From Cephalothrix simula (Eukaryota > Nemertea > Palaeonemertea > Archinemertea > Cephalotrichidae): a DNA stretch of 64,000 nucleotides. Both the position numbers and the translations under genes were made by a program. Of this stretch, positions 53,006-61,746 are shown one piece after another (the stretch's first letter is position 1; every line of letters starts with the position of its first letter). Location of the stretch: assembly GCA_035591015.1 (NCBI GenBank), contig JAXIUW010011119.1:29574-93573 (forward strand). Reading direction: 5' to 3'. Below the pieces are notes generated by a model. The model had not been told where the DNA came from. It worked only from the letters and a program-made list of their open reading frames with translations, and did no database searches.

Positions 53006-54733
53006 TCAAAAGAAAAACCCTAGGATGACATCCTCTGGTTTTTGATCTTTCAACGTTAGTCGCACAAACTCATTAATCTTAAACCCATCTTCAAAATCGT
53101 TTTCGGGAACATTGTCATGATTTAATGCGCAAATGTATTGAAAGTTGTTCTGCAATGCTTTCTTATGCGCATGAGCGAGCGCAAGTGCTATTTGCCGAGC
53201 ATCAACACTATCAAATAATGTGCTGTCATGAAATAGAAAATCTATGCCGTTTCTTTGTTTCATCAACTCAATAAGCACCAAGTCGTAGCAAAATATTTTC
53301 ATCTTACCAACACCAGCACTATCGGCTTTATCAATTTCAACGTCAAGTTTGTAGCCGTCGTCTGTGGTGTTGATAATCAGATTGCCGGGCTTTTTGTACA
53401 AGGCCTGAGAATTTTTGTTGAACAATGCAACCGCCTTTTCCCACTCAGTTCGGTTTTGCTGATAGTCTCGCCGTAACTTTGCCGCTAATTCTATTTTTGA
53501 GACCTTGATATCATCTTTGTGTTTATTCATATCGTGGAGCTCAGAAATTTTACTTATTATGGTCTCAAGCCGCGATTTCTTTTCCATCATACGCCCTTGA
53601 AGAAGAGAAAACTCTTCTAGGGCCCCATGATGTTCTAAGAGCTGCATAAGTTCTGCACGCTCGTCAGATGCTTTTTTGAGAACCTCTTCACTTGAAGATA
53701 ACTCACTATTTAATTGGGCTATTTCGACTTCAAGAAATATCTTCCGGTTACGAATGATTGTCTCATGAAAAGATTTAGCATCTTTAAGGCTTCTTTTTAT
53801 GTGAGCAGCTAATCTTAATCCTGCTTCATCGAATAGTTTTTCTACGGAGAATTCACCCGGATCTTTCTCTTCCGATACTACTTCTTCAAACCTTTTCAGT
53901 TTCCAGTTAAGCGAAATTATCTTATTTGTCAGATCATGTATTTGTACGGTTAATCGATTTGCATTCGCTTCCAGTTCTTTATACTGAGGATGAACATTAA
54001 AAGATTTAATAGCATCAGTTTCTTGCTTAAGCTCGCTTTCTATACGAATCCGTTCGGCTTCCAACTCACCTTCATTTGGAACGATACCAGCCTTAACCGA
54101 AGAACTTAAAGCTTTTATACTTTCTTCCTTCTCTTTAATAACCATCAATTCTGAAACATATAGCCAATTCAGCCCAAGCAGGTATGCATTATTTAGTTGA
54201 AGGTCATATTTTTTTTGATTCCTATAATGCTTAAAAGGGTCTGTATAGGCATTTTCTTCTCGGCGCAAAAAATATGAGACTAAACTTCTGAAAGAGGGCG
54301 CATACCTTTCCTTTGATTCAACACGAATATTAAATAGACACTCGCCTAACAGATTTTTCCAGTCATCATTTTTGTAAAAAAGGGTGCCTTGTGAATCTTT
54401 TTCAGGAGGTATAGGGAGTTTGGAGGTTGAGTTAGTTTCAATTTTAATCACCTTCGCATTTTTAATTGTTCGCGTTGCAGTTATAGTCTCACCACAAATA
54501 TCCAGACGGATAGAGAAAGCCCAGTTCTCTAATTCGTCTATCGGCAATTTAAGTCTGCTTAAATCAGCACCAAAGCAAAAATGAATAACCTTCAGTAATG
54601 TAGTCTTACCAGCACCATTGCAAGTATCTTTGTTGCCAGATTGCACAGTGCGCTCAGCCATAATCACATTTAAGCCCGCATAAAATTTAATGGGCTTAAA
54701 TTGTTTATTATTTGCCCATATTTTATGGATCAA
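53006..54733 (-). CDS. DUF2326-type ABC ATPase of an ABC-three-component system
   Basis: This 575-residue protein has the P-loop NGAGKTTLL at residues 39-47, a long coiled-coil region (about 195-440) and a C-terminal ATPase half with FLFHDSTLFDSVDARQIALALAHA, the DUF2326 pattern. Such SMC/RecN-like ATPases are the core of ABC-three-component (ABC-3C) conflict systems, where they are thought to sense a nucleic-acid or nucleoprotein signal. The DUF2326 match is the main evidence. It overlaps the 75-residue gene by 4 bases and is the last gene of the operon. Confidence 0.8.
   Translation of the reverse strand: MIHKIWANNKQFKPIKFYAGLNVIMAERTVQSGNKDTCNGAGKTTLLKVIHFCFGADLSRLKLPIDELENWAFSIRLDICGETITATRTIKNAKVIKIETNSTSKLPIPPEKDSQGTLFYKNDDWKNLLGECLFNIRVESKERYAPSFRSLVSYFLRREENAYTDPFKHYRNQKKYDLQLNNAYLLGLNWLYVSELMVIKEKEESIKALSSSVKAGIVPNEGELEAERIRIESELKQETDAIKSFNVHPQYKELEANANRLTVQIHDLTNKIISLNWKLKRFEEVVSEEKDPGEFSVEKLFDEAGLRLAAHIKRSLKDAKSFHETIIRNRKIFLEVEIAQLNSELSSSEEVLKKASDERAELMQLLEHHGALEEFSLLQGRMMEKKSRLETIISKISELHDMNKHKDDIKVSKIELAAKLRRDYQQNRTEWEKAVALFNKNSQALYKKPGNLIINTTDDGYKLDVEIDKADSAGVGKMKIFCYDLVLIELMKQRNGIDFLFHDSTLFDSVDARQIALALAHAHKKALQNNFQYICALNHDNVPENDFEDGFKINEFVRLTLKDQKPEDVILGFFF
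53009..53044 (-). terminator. intrinsic terminator formed by the ATPase gene's own end
   Basis: On the minus strand AAAACC and GAGGAT pair with ATCCT and GGTTTT around TGTC, followed by TTTTTCTTTT. The hairpin and U-tract lie within the last codons of the ATPase gene. Confidence 0.5.
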
Positions 54734-54957
54734 ATCTGAACCCTCACTACTTCATTGTTGCGAAAATCTACAATGCCCAGTATGTATAATAAGTCTAGAG
54801 CAAGTGTAAACCGCTCAAAATTTCCAACAGTATCAATCTTTTTGGCTTCATCCCACAGCACAGATAAACTACCGCCTTTTTCAATAAGTCGAAGCAACGC
54901 TGCGCTTACTCCGATAAGAGCTTCATCTTCGCTAAGGTATTTTGATGGCATAATCAT
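54730..54957 (-). CDS. middle component of an ABC-three-component system
   Basis: The 75-residue protein (PSKYLSEDEALIGVSAALLRLIEKGGSL, later LALDLLYILGIVDFRNNEVVRV) has the size, helical content and gene position of ABC-3C middle components, which connect the effector protein to the ATPase. It overlaps both neighbours by 4 bases, so all three are co-translated. The call depends on context more than on motifs. Confidence 0.65.
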   Translation of the reverse strand: MIMPSKYLSEDEALIGVSAALLRLIEKGGSLSVLWDEAKKIDTVGNFERFTLALDLLYILGIVDFRNNEVVRVQI

Positions 54958-55685
54958 TTTTCAAATACATCACATATATGAAAGAGGTACGATAATACAG
55001 CTACGCTGGCTGCTTGCCTCTTGTATTCTGTTTGCCCATCTAGCGCAAAACAAATCATTGATTCAAAAAGTTCATCTCCAGACTCACTTTGCTTTAGATC
55101 AAGATATTTTTTCCTAAACCCAATTTTTAGTCTTTCAGTAAATTCTGGATCAAGTCTAACTTTTTCTTTTATAAATCGCTCTATCTCTTTGCTATGGGAT
55201 AACCCTGAGATGATACGAGAACGAACAGACGCTGATAATCCATTCTTATTAATCTTTTCTTCTATAGGAATTACTCCAAAACTATCACTAGTTGAAGCGT
55301 ATTGACCAGACACCAACGCTTTTGTCATATCATCCAGATCTGTAAAAGTAACTTTAGTATGAGCTAATTGTTTATCACGAAATTCTATATGTTCTTTTTT
55401 TATACGAAGTAAACTCTCTGCGTGGTAATCCTCCGGTTGCTTACCTATTTTTGTATGACAGTTAGGACATAAAAAAATAAGATTATCTATGGAATCTCTT
55501 GCTTCATCAGTCATGTCTGCTTTGTACCGAGCAGAGCCGGTTTTTTTGCCATAAATATGGGCTACTTCGCCGATATTTACAGGATGGGATTTGTTGCCAT
55601 CGCTAGCGAGACTTTTGCGACAATCTGGGAGCGCACATTGGCCAGCACTTTCTTGAGCAAGCAAGAGTTTGGTATTGATATTCAT
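54954..55685 (-). CDS. HNH nuclease effector protein of an ABC-three-component system
   Basis: This 243-residue protein has an N-terminal HNH domain: zinc cysteines Cys17 and Cys22, GEVAHIYG with the candidate catalytic His43, then NLIFLCPNCHTKIG with Asn68, Cys73, Cys76 and His77. The 165-residue C-terminal part is helical (IERFIKEKVRLDPEFTERLKIGFRKKY) and would link to the middle component, as in ABC-3C effectors. The predicted action is cutting DNA once the system is triggered. It is the first gene of the operon. Confidence 0.75.
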   Translation of the reverse strand: MNINTKLLLAQESAGQCALPDCRKSLASDGNKSHPVNIGEVAHIYGKKTGSARYKADMTDEARDSIDNLIFLCPNCHTKIGKQPEDYHAESLLRIKKEHIEFRDKQLAHTKVTFTDLDDMTKALVSGQYASTSDSFGVIPIEEKINKNGLSASVRSRIISGLSHSKEIERFIKEKVRLDPEFTERLKIGFRKKYLDLKQSESGDELFESMICFALDGQTEYKRQAASVAVLSYLFHICDVFEK

Positions 55686-55720
55686 CGTCTATCGCAACAC
55701 GAACAATTCCACCTAAGAAA

Positions 55721-55930
55721 TCATCACAACTTCTGTACGCACAATATACGGCATTGCACATATTACCTCAAGCCTGTCAACAGGCTGGCGATAACCTTAA
55801 GCAGCTTTCTAAGCTATCCAATACTTTAGAGGAGTTATTGTTGCAAGCGTCTGCAGATGTAAACACCACCGTTGTGGGCACTTGCTCAACCGGGCCCGTT
55901 AGTGGTAAGGGAACAGGTGGACTCAGTTAG
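55721..55930 (+). pseudogene. 3' end of a broken paralogue of the small tail protein
   Basis: The plus strand reads YTALHILPQACQQAGDN, then LSKLSNTLEELLLQASADVN, then TTVVGTCSTGPVSGKGTGG to a TAG. The last part matches the small protein at 52716. No start codon fits upstream, where the HNH gene begins on the other strand, so the 5' end is missing. The stop overlaps the end of the DUF6765-like gene. Confidence 0.6.
55850..55917 (+). repeat. direct repeat copy 2, right edge of the cargo operon
   Basis: 68 bp matching 52842-52909 at 64 of 68 positions. It lies inside the broken paralogue described above. Confidence 0.85.
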
Positions 55931-57006
55931 GTAGCGTATATCTTATGTTTAGGCAATAAATCCTTTAACGTATACCAACGATGGTACGCTGCTGCTTGGT
56001 GGAAACGATAACAGTTGCCAATTTCAGCTGGTTCTGTAGATTCGAATGTATCCTTTTCTTTATTCCATTCTTCACCAACATATTTAGTTGGGTGGTTGTC
56101 TATTTCGTTAATAAACTTTTGCCACTGCTCTACTCTCTGTTTTTTGTTTCCTTCAAAAGCGATTATTCTCTCAATTTTATCCTTGGGGAAAGACATTGCT
56201 CCATTAGACTTTTTTTTGCTACTTTCTTTGAGCTTTCCGTATAGTTTTTCTAAGCCATCTAAAAAAGATGCTTTATTATCACGTTTCCCACTATGACCAT
56301 CTTTTTGCCCATATCTGGGTTCTTTGTAGTTAAATTCCCAAGTTAAAAAAGGTTTATCAGGGTACGTCATCACTGCGCCATGCCCTAACCCACTTGATGC
56401 TGTAGAAGCTGTTGCAGACTTCACTGCATCACTAAATTTATTCCAAAAACTACTAACTTCATCTTTATATTTTTCATAGAACTTAGTCTCCTTCTCTTCT
56501 AATTCTTTCCTCAATTCATCATTATCAACATGAATTTTGATACTATTTGACACAATTTCATTTAAACTAGAACAAATACCGGAGAAGCCATAGTGAGAAA
56601 ACGTGTCTAAATACACGTGTGAAGCTATTCCTAACAAATGTAAGTAAAACTCTTTGTCTGACAATTCAATATGGTTGTCGAACATTTCATTTACAATATC
56701 ACTGTCTCTGACACACAGCAGTTTTTCTTCAAGGGTGCTTCCTTTGCCACCGGGGTAGAAATGAAACGGCACCCATACAAGTCGATGCACTTCTTTGTTA
56801 AAGGTACTGTGTATCACTGCACCCTTAAGGTGATGCGCTGTGGAAATGCCGAATAACATTTCCTGTTGCTCGTTCTTTTCACTATTATTGTCAGTCGCAT
56901 CATCTACAAATTGCGCAGAGTTTGCGATAATACCAGCGTCATCCTTTACAAAACCGGCCAACCTTGCAATTGCATAGGTGCTATAAAAGTGCATATCTAT
57001 TTGCAT
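55927..57006 (-). CDS. DUF6765-like protein of unknown function
   Basis: The 359-residue protein begins MQIDMHFYSTYAIARLAGFVKDDA and contains STAHHLKG, later HLLGIASHVYLDTFSHYGFSG. This pattern of conserved histidines and aspartates is seen in the DUF6765 group and in zinc-dependent phospholipase C-like proteins. A metal-dependent hydrolase is plausible. There is no signal peptide. A charged, flexible middle follows (about 170-290). It borders the ABC-3C operon and could be part of the same island. Confidence 0.5.
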   Translation of the reverse strand: MQIDMHFYSTYAIARLAGFVKDDAGIIANSAQFVDDATDNNSEKNEQQEMLFGISTAHHLKGAVIHSTFNKEVHRLVWVPFHFYPGGKGSTLEEKLLCVRDSDIVNEMFDNHIELSDKEFYLHLLGIASHVYLDTFSHYGFSGICSSLNEIVSNSIKIHVDNDELRKELEEKETKFYEKYKDEVSSFWNKFSDAVKSATASTASSGLGHGAVMTYPDKPFLTWEFNYKEPRYGQKDGHSGKRDNKASFLDGLEKLYGKLKESSKKKSNGAMSFPKDKIERIIAFEGNKKQRVEQWQKFINEIDNHPTKYVGEEWNKEKDTFESTEPAEIGNCYRFHQAAAYHRWYTLKDLLPKHKIYAT

Positions 57007-57097
57007 AATAAATCAGTAATAAAAATGTATTTCTCAGCTAGTTTAAACTTACTGCGACGGCTTTCACTCGCTTGACATAAAACAATGTGTTTTCACA

Positions 57098-57406
57098 CTA
57101 AAATAATAAACATAAAATGTCAAGTGTTTTTTTAGGTTTAACTACATATATTAATTTATTAATTGTATCCATAAACTGCGGATAGTGGCGTTGCAGAATA
57201 CGAAACAGATTTACCACATCACGTGATAAGTCATTAATCACCTCTGCTTTAGGTTGCCTTTTACGCCTAAAGAAAATGCCACCCATGCCAATAAAAGGCT
57301 CGGCATACGTTGTGTGCAAAATATTGTCAATAATAGGGGTTATAGTTTTAGATAAAAGCCTTTTACCGCCTACATAAGGAAACTACTGGGTTGTATTGAA
57401 AAGCAT
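57098..57406 (-). pseudogene. remnant of a D12-class adenine-N6 DNA methyltransferase
   Basis: The minus strand reads a short opening, an in-frame TAG, then FPYVGGKRLLSKTI and TYAEPFIGMGGIFFRR with EVINDLSRDVVNLFRILQRH. These are the SAM-binding start and following region of Dam-like phage methyltransferases. The catalytic DPPY part and the rest (about 180 residues) are missing. The gene is broken by the stop and by truncation. Confidence 0.75.
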
Positions 57407-57587
57407 TTTCACGCTTAATTTACTCCAATTAGTTTCTATGGTACAATTTTAATTAAATCAAATCAAATGTATTGACAGCGTTTTGTCGCTGTGGTAATTG
57501 ATAAGGCAAGGCCAAAACAGCCTCTCTTTCTTTATGGTTATAAATTCGGAACAATGCTTGCATTGGTAACGTTTATAGTTTAGTCTG
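57407..57587. other. spacer next to the methyltransferase remnant
   Basis: AT-rich DNA with no recognisable gene. It may contain the lost 5' end of the methyltransferase and a promoter for the small plus-strand ORF. Confidence 0.4.
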
Positions 57588-57794
57588 ATGAAAATGTTAA
57601 AATCTACAACAAGGAATCCCGTGATTAATAAATTTATTTCACTTGGTGGTAAAGAGCTAATTGCTCCTGAGCCACGAACTCCGGTAATTTATACTAATTC
57701 AACTAAACAAAGGAAAGAGGTAGATGATACTCATTGCGCTCCTCGCAGCATCATTCCCCGCTTCAATGGCAAAAAGCCTAAAACAAAGCGATAA
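57588..57794 (+). CDS. possible small basic protein
   Basis: This 68-codon frame makes a basic, Pro/Lys-rich protein (ISLGGKELIAPEPRTPVIY, ending FNGKKPKTKR). No ribosome-binding site or family is recognised. It lies in the accessory island and could be a real cargo gene or a chance frame. Confidence 0.3.
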   Translation: MKMLKSTTRNPVINKFISLGGKELIAPEPRTPVIYTNSTKQRKEVDDTHCAPRSIIPRFNGKKPKTKR

Positions 57795-57859
57795 AGATAA
57801 AAAGTTCTGCTTACAAGACTAAACAAGGGGCAATGTTATAATATTGCGGTTGCTGGACG

Positions 57860-58402
57860 CTACAGAAATATCAGGTAACGGTAGTCTATTTTAAAATGCG
57901 CAGTGAGCACCAAAATGACCTCCACCACAATAGTGCAGACGAGCAACCATGTTAGTACTGCTGCTCCATTCTTTATGCGGTAGCCTTTGATCTTAGCCAC
58001 TTTTATGTTTTCATATGTGCTACGTTGGTGTTCGTAGGCTTCAATCAAGTAAAATTCATAAAGCTGGTAGTTGTATTTGTTTACGGCGTCAACTAGCTTT
58101 GCTGGGTCATTACCGGGGTAGCGAAGCTCCATAGGCATGATGGCTCTACGAAAGTAGTAAAAGCTGACAAAAAAGAAAATAATAACATAGGGAGCAACTA
58201 ATAAAGCTATAATTGGGTTGCCAATCCTAAGAAATACTCCTGCTACAGTAAGGAGTGCCATTGATGTCGTTGTGAATGTTCCAAATAAAGCAGCGGCATT
58301 TCTTTCTAAGTTCTCTACAGCTGATATGCTGTGAACACAGCTCGTCTCGGCCTCGTGCAGGATTTGCTTGGAAATGTATCTCTTGTTCTCTTCTTGGTTC
58401 AT
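57860..58402 (-). CDS. small membrane protein in the accessory island
   Basis: The 180-residue protein has a soluble N-terminus (1-40), two adjacent membrane helices (about 41-60 and 63-84), a charged cytoplasmic stretch (about 88-145) and a third helix (about 150-172). This layout resembles membrane effectors found in several conflict systems, such as SLATT-type proteins, but no sequence motif proves it. A GGAGG lies just before its ATG. It is close to the ABC-3C operon and may be part of the same defence island. Confidence 0.5.
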   Translation of the reverse strand: MNQEENKRYISKQILHEAETSCVHSISAVENLERNAAALFGTFTTTSMALLTVAGVFLRIGNPIIALLVAPYVIIFFFVSFYYFRRAIMPMELRYPGNDPAKLVDAVNKYNYQLYEFYLIEAYEHQRSTYENIKVAKIKGYRIKNGAAVLTWLLVCTIVVEVILVLTAHFKIDYRYLIFL

Positions 58403-58523
58403 AGTTCCTCCTAAAAATGTAGATGTATACTATCACTAAAAACACAAAAGCAACCGTATAAGTCAGCTTATTCTTGTAGTTTTTTGTCGTGGTTCTTTTG
58501 TATAGATTATTCTTTGTGGCTGT

Positions 58524-59324
58524 TCAGGCCGCCCCATGCATATCATGCTGGTCTTCCTGCCTTTCAGCTAGGCAGTTTGCCTCTACCTCTTTTTGGCTCT
58601 TTTCTGCATGCCAATCTAGTATGTAGCACTTGCAAACCTTATTAGGGAGCGAAACACTAGACCCCTGAGTAATGCGACTATTTTTTGCAATAACCGTTGC
58701 GTGCTCCAGTGCGTCAGCGGAGAGTGTAATTGTTTTATATGCCTTAAAGCGCCTTGATTGCTTTAGCCTGTTAAAGGTTTCTGGCTGAACGGCTATGCCA
58801 TTAGCCCTAAATAAATCACATGTAAATGAAGGGTTAAAAGCAAACTCGCCACTATTCCTGCTAAGATTTGGTATTCTATAGGCATGGTAGAGACGGTTTA
58901 GGCTGTCTATAAACATGGCTACATCTTGAGGTTCGCCATTCACGGTGGCCATCTTCTTCAGCACTTCATGCTCAGCATGCTCATAAGTCTTTTCCCAAAG
59001 GGCGTCATCTAACGGATTACTAATTGCTGTAAACCCAGCTATGGCCAGCAAATAATTAGCCCGCACCCGCCGTGAGGCATTTTGTAGGTAGGCATTACCA
59101 ATTAGGTGCTCATACTCTCTAAAAAGGCTTTTCAGCATTGCTGGCCGATCAGTTAAAATTTGATGGCGTAGATTAGGCAAGTTTTGCTGTGATTGTAGCT
59201 GATGAATAGCAGCCAAAGTTTCATCAGATTGCTCATGCAGGCTAAAGTGTACGCTAAGCATGCGCTCTACCACGGGCTGGTCTTCCCACGGTTCATGATT
59301 AGTTGTGTGTACTAAGCCGCCCAA
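58524..59324 (-). pseudogene. C-terminal part of the split phage primase-helicase
   Basis: This 266-codon frame is in the same reading frame as the primase-helicase gene, 16 codons downstream of its TAG stop. It begins with GGLVHTTNHEPWEDQPVVERML, which continues the superfamily 3 helicase core (sensor and arginine region). The chain after about residue 100 is helical. Without the first part it would not be a helicase. Restart at the ATG at 59324 could make a separate product. Confidence 0.65.
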
Positions 59325-59372
59325 AAAGTGTTTAACTACCGTCTCATTACCCTGCGTTTTTTTGGCATGAAC

Positions 59373-61220
59373 CTACAATCCACCACCATCAAAAAGGGTT
59401 TTATAATTAAGTTCGGTTGACTGTTTGTCGTAGGCATCAACCTCGGTCATCACAAAGGGCAGGTTAGAATATTTGCTGGCCTCACGCAGTTCGCCCTTTT
59501 TTGTGTTGGCTGATGTAGCAGCAACACCCTCAAAGTTCTTCATACCCAAGGCATGGTTAAGTAGCCTGATTAAAGTTGATTTACCCGACTGTGGCATGCC
59601 CGTAACCGATAGAATCGGAAAATAACCATACTTCTCTAAAAATTGATTCCTAAACAAAGTCGCTACGTAGTAGCCCAACACTAACGCCGCATTGCCTTGA
59701 GGGTAGGCTTTGAATAGCTGCTCTATAAACTGCTGTATGTTTAGGGAGGCATCTGCTGTGGGTGGTGTCCAAATCCGTTCTTCTTGAGGGGTTAGCTTGG
59801 CTAAGCCAATGGTATTATAACTTTTGCCCTTAAAAATGGCTTTAGGCAATCTAAAGGTGTAATCACTTTCAACGCCTACTGCTGTACTATCGGGCAGGTA
59901 GGCATGGTCTGGAAAATAATAAACATCAGTTTCGGCATCATAGCCCTTAAAATCTAAAAACCTAGCTTTACGTAGACTACTCTTCCGTTGTTGAGATAGC
60001 TTTAATTTGTGGATTAAACCAAAAAGGTCACTAGATGAACCGTAAAAATAACAACTGCTGGCTGAATAATTAGTAATAAGAGAGCGCACCCTTTGTACAT
60101 TAGAAACATCGCCACCATCAATGCGCAGGCGATAGGGCTGGCCGTTTTTAACCGTTAAATACACGGCACTTTCGCTGCCTACTCCATTAGGAATTATCTC
60201 AAGATAGTCTAGTTCTATTTCAGCATTAATCAGCAACTTTGCGCTAATCTCATCACCATAATTAACTTTGTAGGTTTCGCCATTAAATACAAAATATCTA
60301 CTTTGGCAACCATCTGCATAAAGTTTTGTAAATGCCTCTAGCTGGCCAGCTTGCTCAGCCATCGCTAATTGACCACGCCACAGGCAACGCTTTAGCGTGG
60401 TTTTAAGGCGGCTTTCAGTAAAGTCGCCAAACATCAAGGCATCATTCCAGTCTTGGCCACGGGCGCACAGTGCAAACTTTATTTTTAGCTGGCGTTCTCT
60501 ACCGTGTTCTTTGAACCATCTGCTCCATGCCTCACGCCCCTTGCGCCCACCTTGGTCATGGTCTAGCGCAATAACTAGGCTTATATGGCTAGGTAAGGTT
60601 GCTAGCCAGTCAGTTGGAATGTGGGTGGCTGAAAGTGATGCTGCTGCCTTTTTACCAATAGATTGTAGGGCAAGGGCATCTAAAATACCCTCAGTTACCC
60701 ATAACTCGTCGTTATGCTCAATAACTTGCCCCGGAGGCGTCCACGCCTTGCCTCTAAACCTTGCGCCAGATTTACCCTCACCAGCTTGGGGGTTAATTAG
60801 GCAGTGGTAAACGGTTTGGTCATCAATAAAAAACGCCACACTTACCCGTGTAGACCGTTTATCATCATTAAAAATGCTGATTATCTTGGTCTGCCATAAA
60901 TCTTTCGCCTCGGCGCAGTCAATCAAGCCACGTGAACGCAAGTAATTTTGCGCAGTTACTTCTATAGATTTTGTTTTAGAGTTTTTGCGTAGAGATGTTA
61001 GGTGTTCTTTAAGGTGTGGAAACGCATTTAGCGTCTTCGTTTTTTGGCCGCAATCTTTTAGGCGTGGGCAAATGATGGCAAAGGGGTTATCTGGCGGAGT
61101 GTAAGCCTCTTTTTTGTGGCAAATAGGGCATATGCCGTAGCGTAGGCTGTCGCCAATGGCTTTGAAGCCTTGCTGCTCAATTAAAAACTTGCGGATTGCT
61201 TGATGAAGAGTGTCACCCAT
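59373..61220 (-). pseudogene. phage primase-helicase (D5-like), interrupted by an amber codon
   Basis: The 615-codon frame carries a primase zinc finger (CPICHKKEA, then CPRLKDCG, about residues 29-55), a TOPRIM domain (WVTEGILDAL and ALDHDQGGRKG, about 175-260), and the start of a superfamily 3 helicase with Walker A GMPQSGKSTLIRLL and PFVMTEVDAYD. It ends at an in-frame TAG right after LFDGGGL, and the same frame continues for 282 more codons. The intact protein would be about 898 residues. A mutation of a CAG codon is one likely cause. The stop probably abolishes replication. Confidence 0.75.
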
Positions 61221-61458
61221 GCCAACGTTGCTCCCACTCTAAGCCTTTTTGCCCTTGCCGGTGATTGAATATTCTGCGTACAAAGTAGCTCCGAACAATG
61301 CTGACTAGGGTAAAAATCATGGCGATCTGCGTCATCGCCCTAGGGCTAGCATCAATATCGTACAACGGATACAGTAGCAGTTGCAGCACAAAGGCCACCA
61401 CACAGCCCACCAATACATTAACCACGCTTTCTAATAATGATGCCTTACGGGTTTGCAT
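61213..61458 (-). CDS. small membrane protein of the phage replication operon
   Basis: From the ATG at 61458 (AAAGG upstream) the 81-residue protein has two hydrophobic helices (VNVLVGCVVAFVLQLLLYPL and MTQIAMIFTLVSIVRSY) and a basic tail. It resembles the DUF7220-type membrane proteins that often sit in phage early regions. It overlaps the primase gene by 8 bp. Function unknown. Confidence 0.6.
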   Translation of the reverse strand: MQTRKASLLESVVNVLVGCVVAFVLQLLLYPLYDIDASPRAMTQIAMIFTLVSIVRSYFVRRIFNHRQGQKGLEWEQRWHG

Positions 61459-61654
61459 GCGAATAACCTTTGTTAGAATTGGTGTGGCTAGAATACGCAT
61501 TTACTTCGGCCGGGCAGTTTCTACGCATAATCCATGAAGCGAGAAATTGTTTTATTAGCTCAGCCTTGCGGTCGCTATATATGCGAATAACTTTTTTATG
61601 CGTACGCTTTGGGTTGGCTTTGTAGCCATTAAATGTATTGTTAGGCTCTTTCAT
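61445..61654 (-). CDS. small basic phage protein
   Basis: The 69-residue protein is preceded by a perfect AAGGAGG ribosome-binding site, three bases before its ATG, so it is likely translated. It is basic (KANPKRTHKKVIRIYSDRKAEL) and may bind nucleic acid. Family unknown. It overlaps the downstream membrane gene by 14 bases. Confidence 0.55.
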   Translation of the reverse strand: MKEPNNTFNGYKANPKRTHKKVIRIYSDRKAELIKQFLASWIMRRNCPAEVNAYSSHTNSNKGYSHANP

Positions 61655-61746
61655 GTGCCTCCTTGCAGTTAAGCGGGGATGCGCCCCCTCTCTGCTTCAT
61701 CCCTAAAATAGAAATAAACGCATCCCCTAATATCCATCGCCATCGG

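Larger units (their letters stand above)
52910..55849. mobile_element. cargo segment between two 68-bp direct repeats
   Basis: About 2.9 kb containing a three-gene minus-strand operon are bounded by near-identical direct repeats in tail-gene sequence. No transposase, terminal inverted repeat or recombinase gene is in it. Gain by recombination between tail-gene copies, or duplication of the tail gene before insertion, are both possible. Confidence 0.5.

Noticed and set aside
55557-55829. 90-codon plus-strand frame over the HNH gene start
   Set aside because: Overlaps the HNH gene antisense and the broken tail paralogue in another frame; no protein features.
52842-55917. Transposon bounded by the 68-bp direct repeats
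   Set aside because: No transposase, no terminal inverted repeats, and the repeats are coding ends of tail genes; recombination or duplication fits better.
38657-61220. Possible TAG recoding, because three phage genes have in-frame TAG codons
   Set aside because: The tail protein I gene and other intact genes end in TAG, and the terminase also has frameshifts and a deletion, so decay explains the ambers better.
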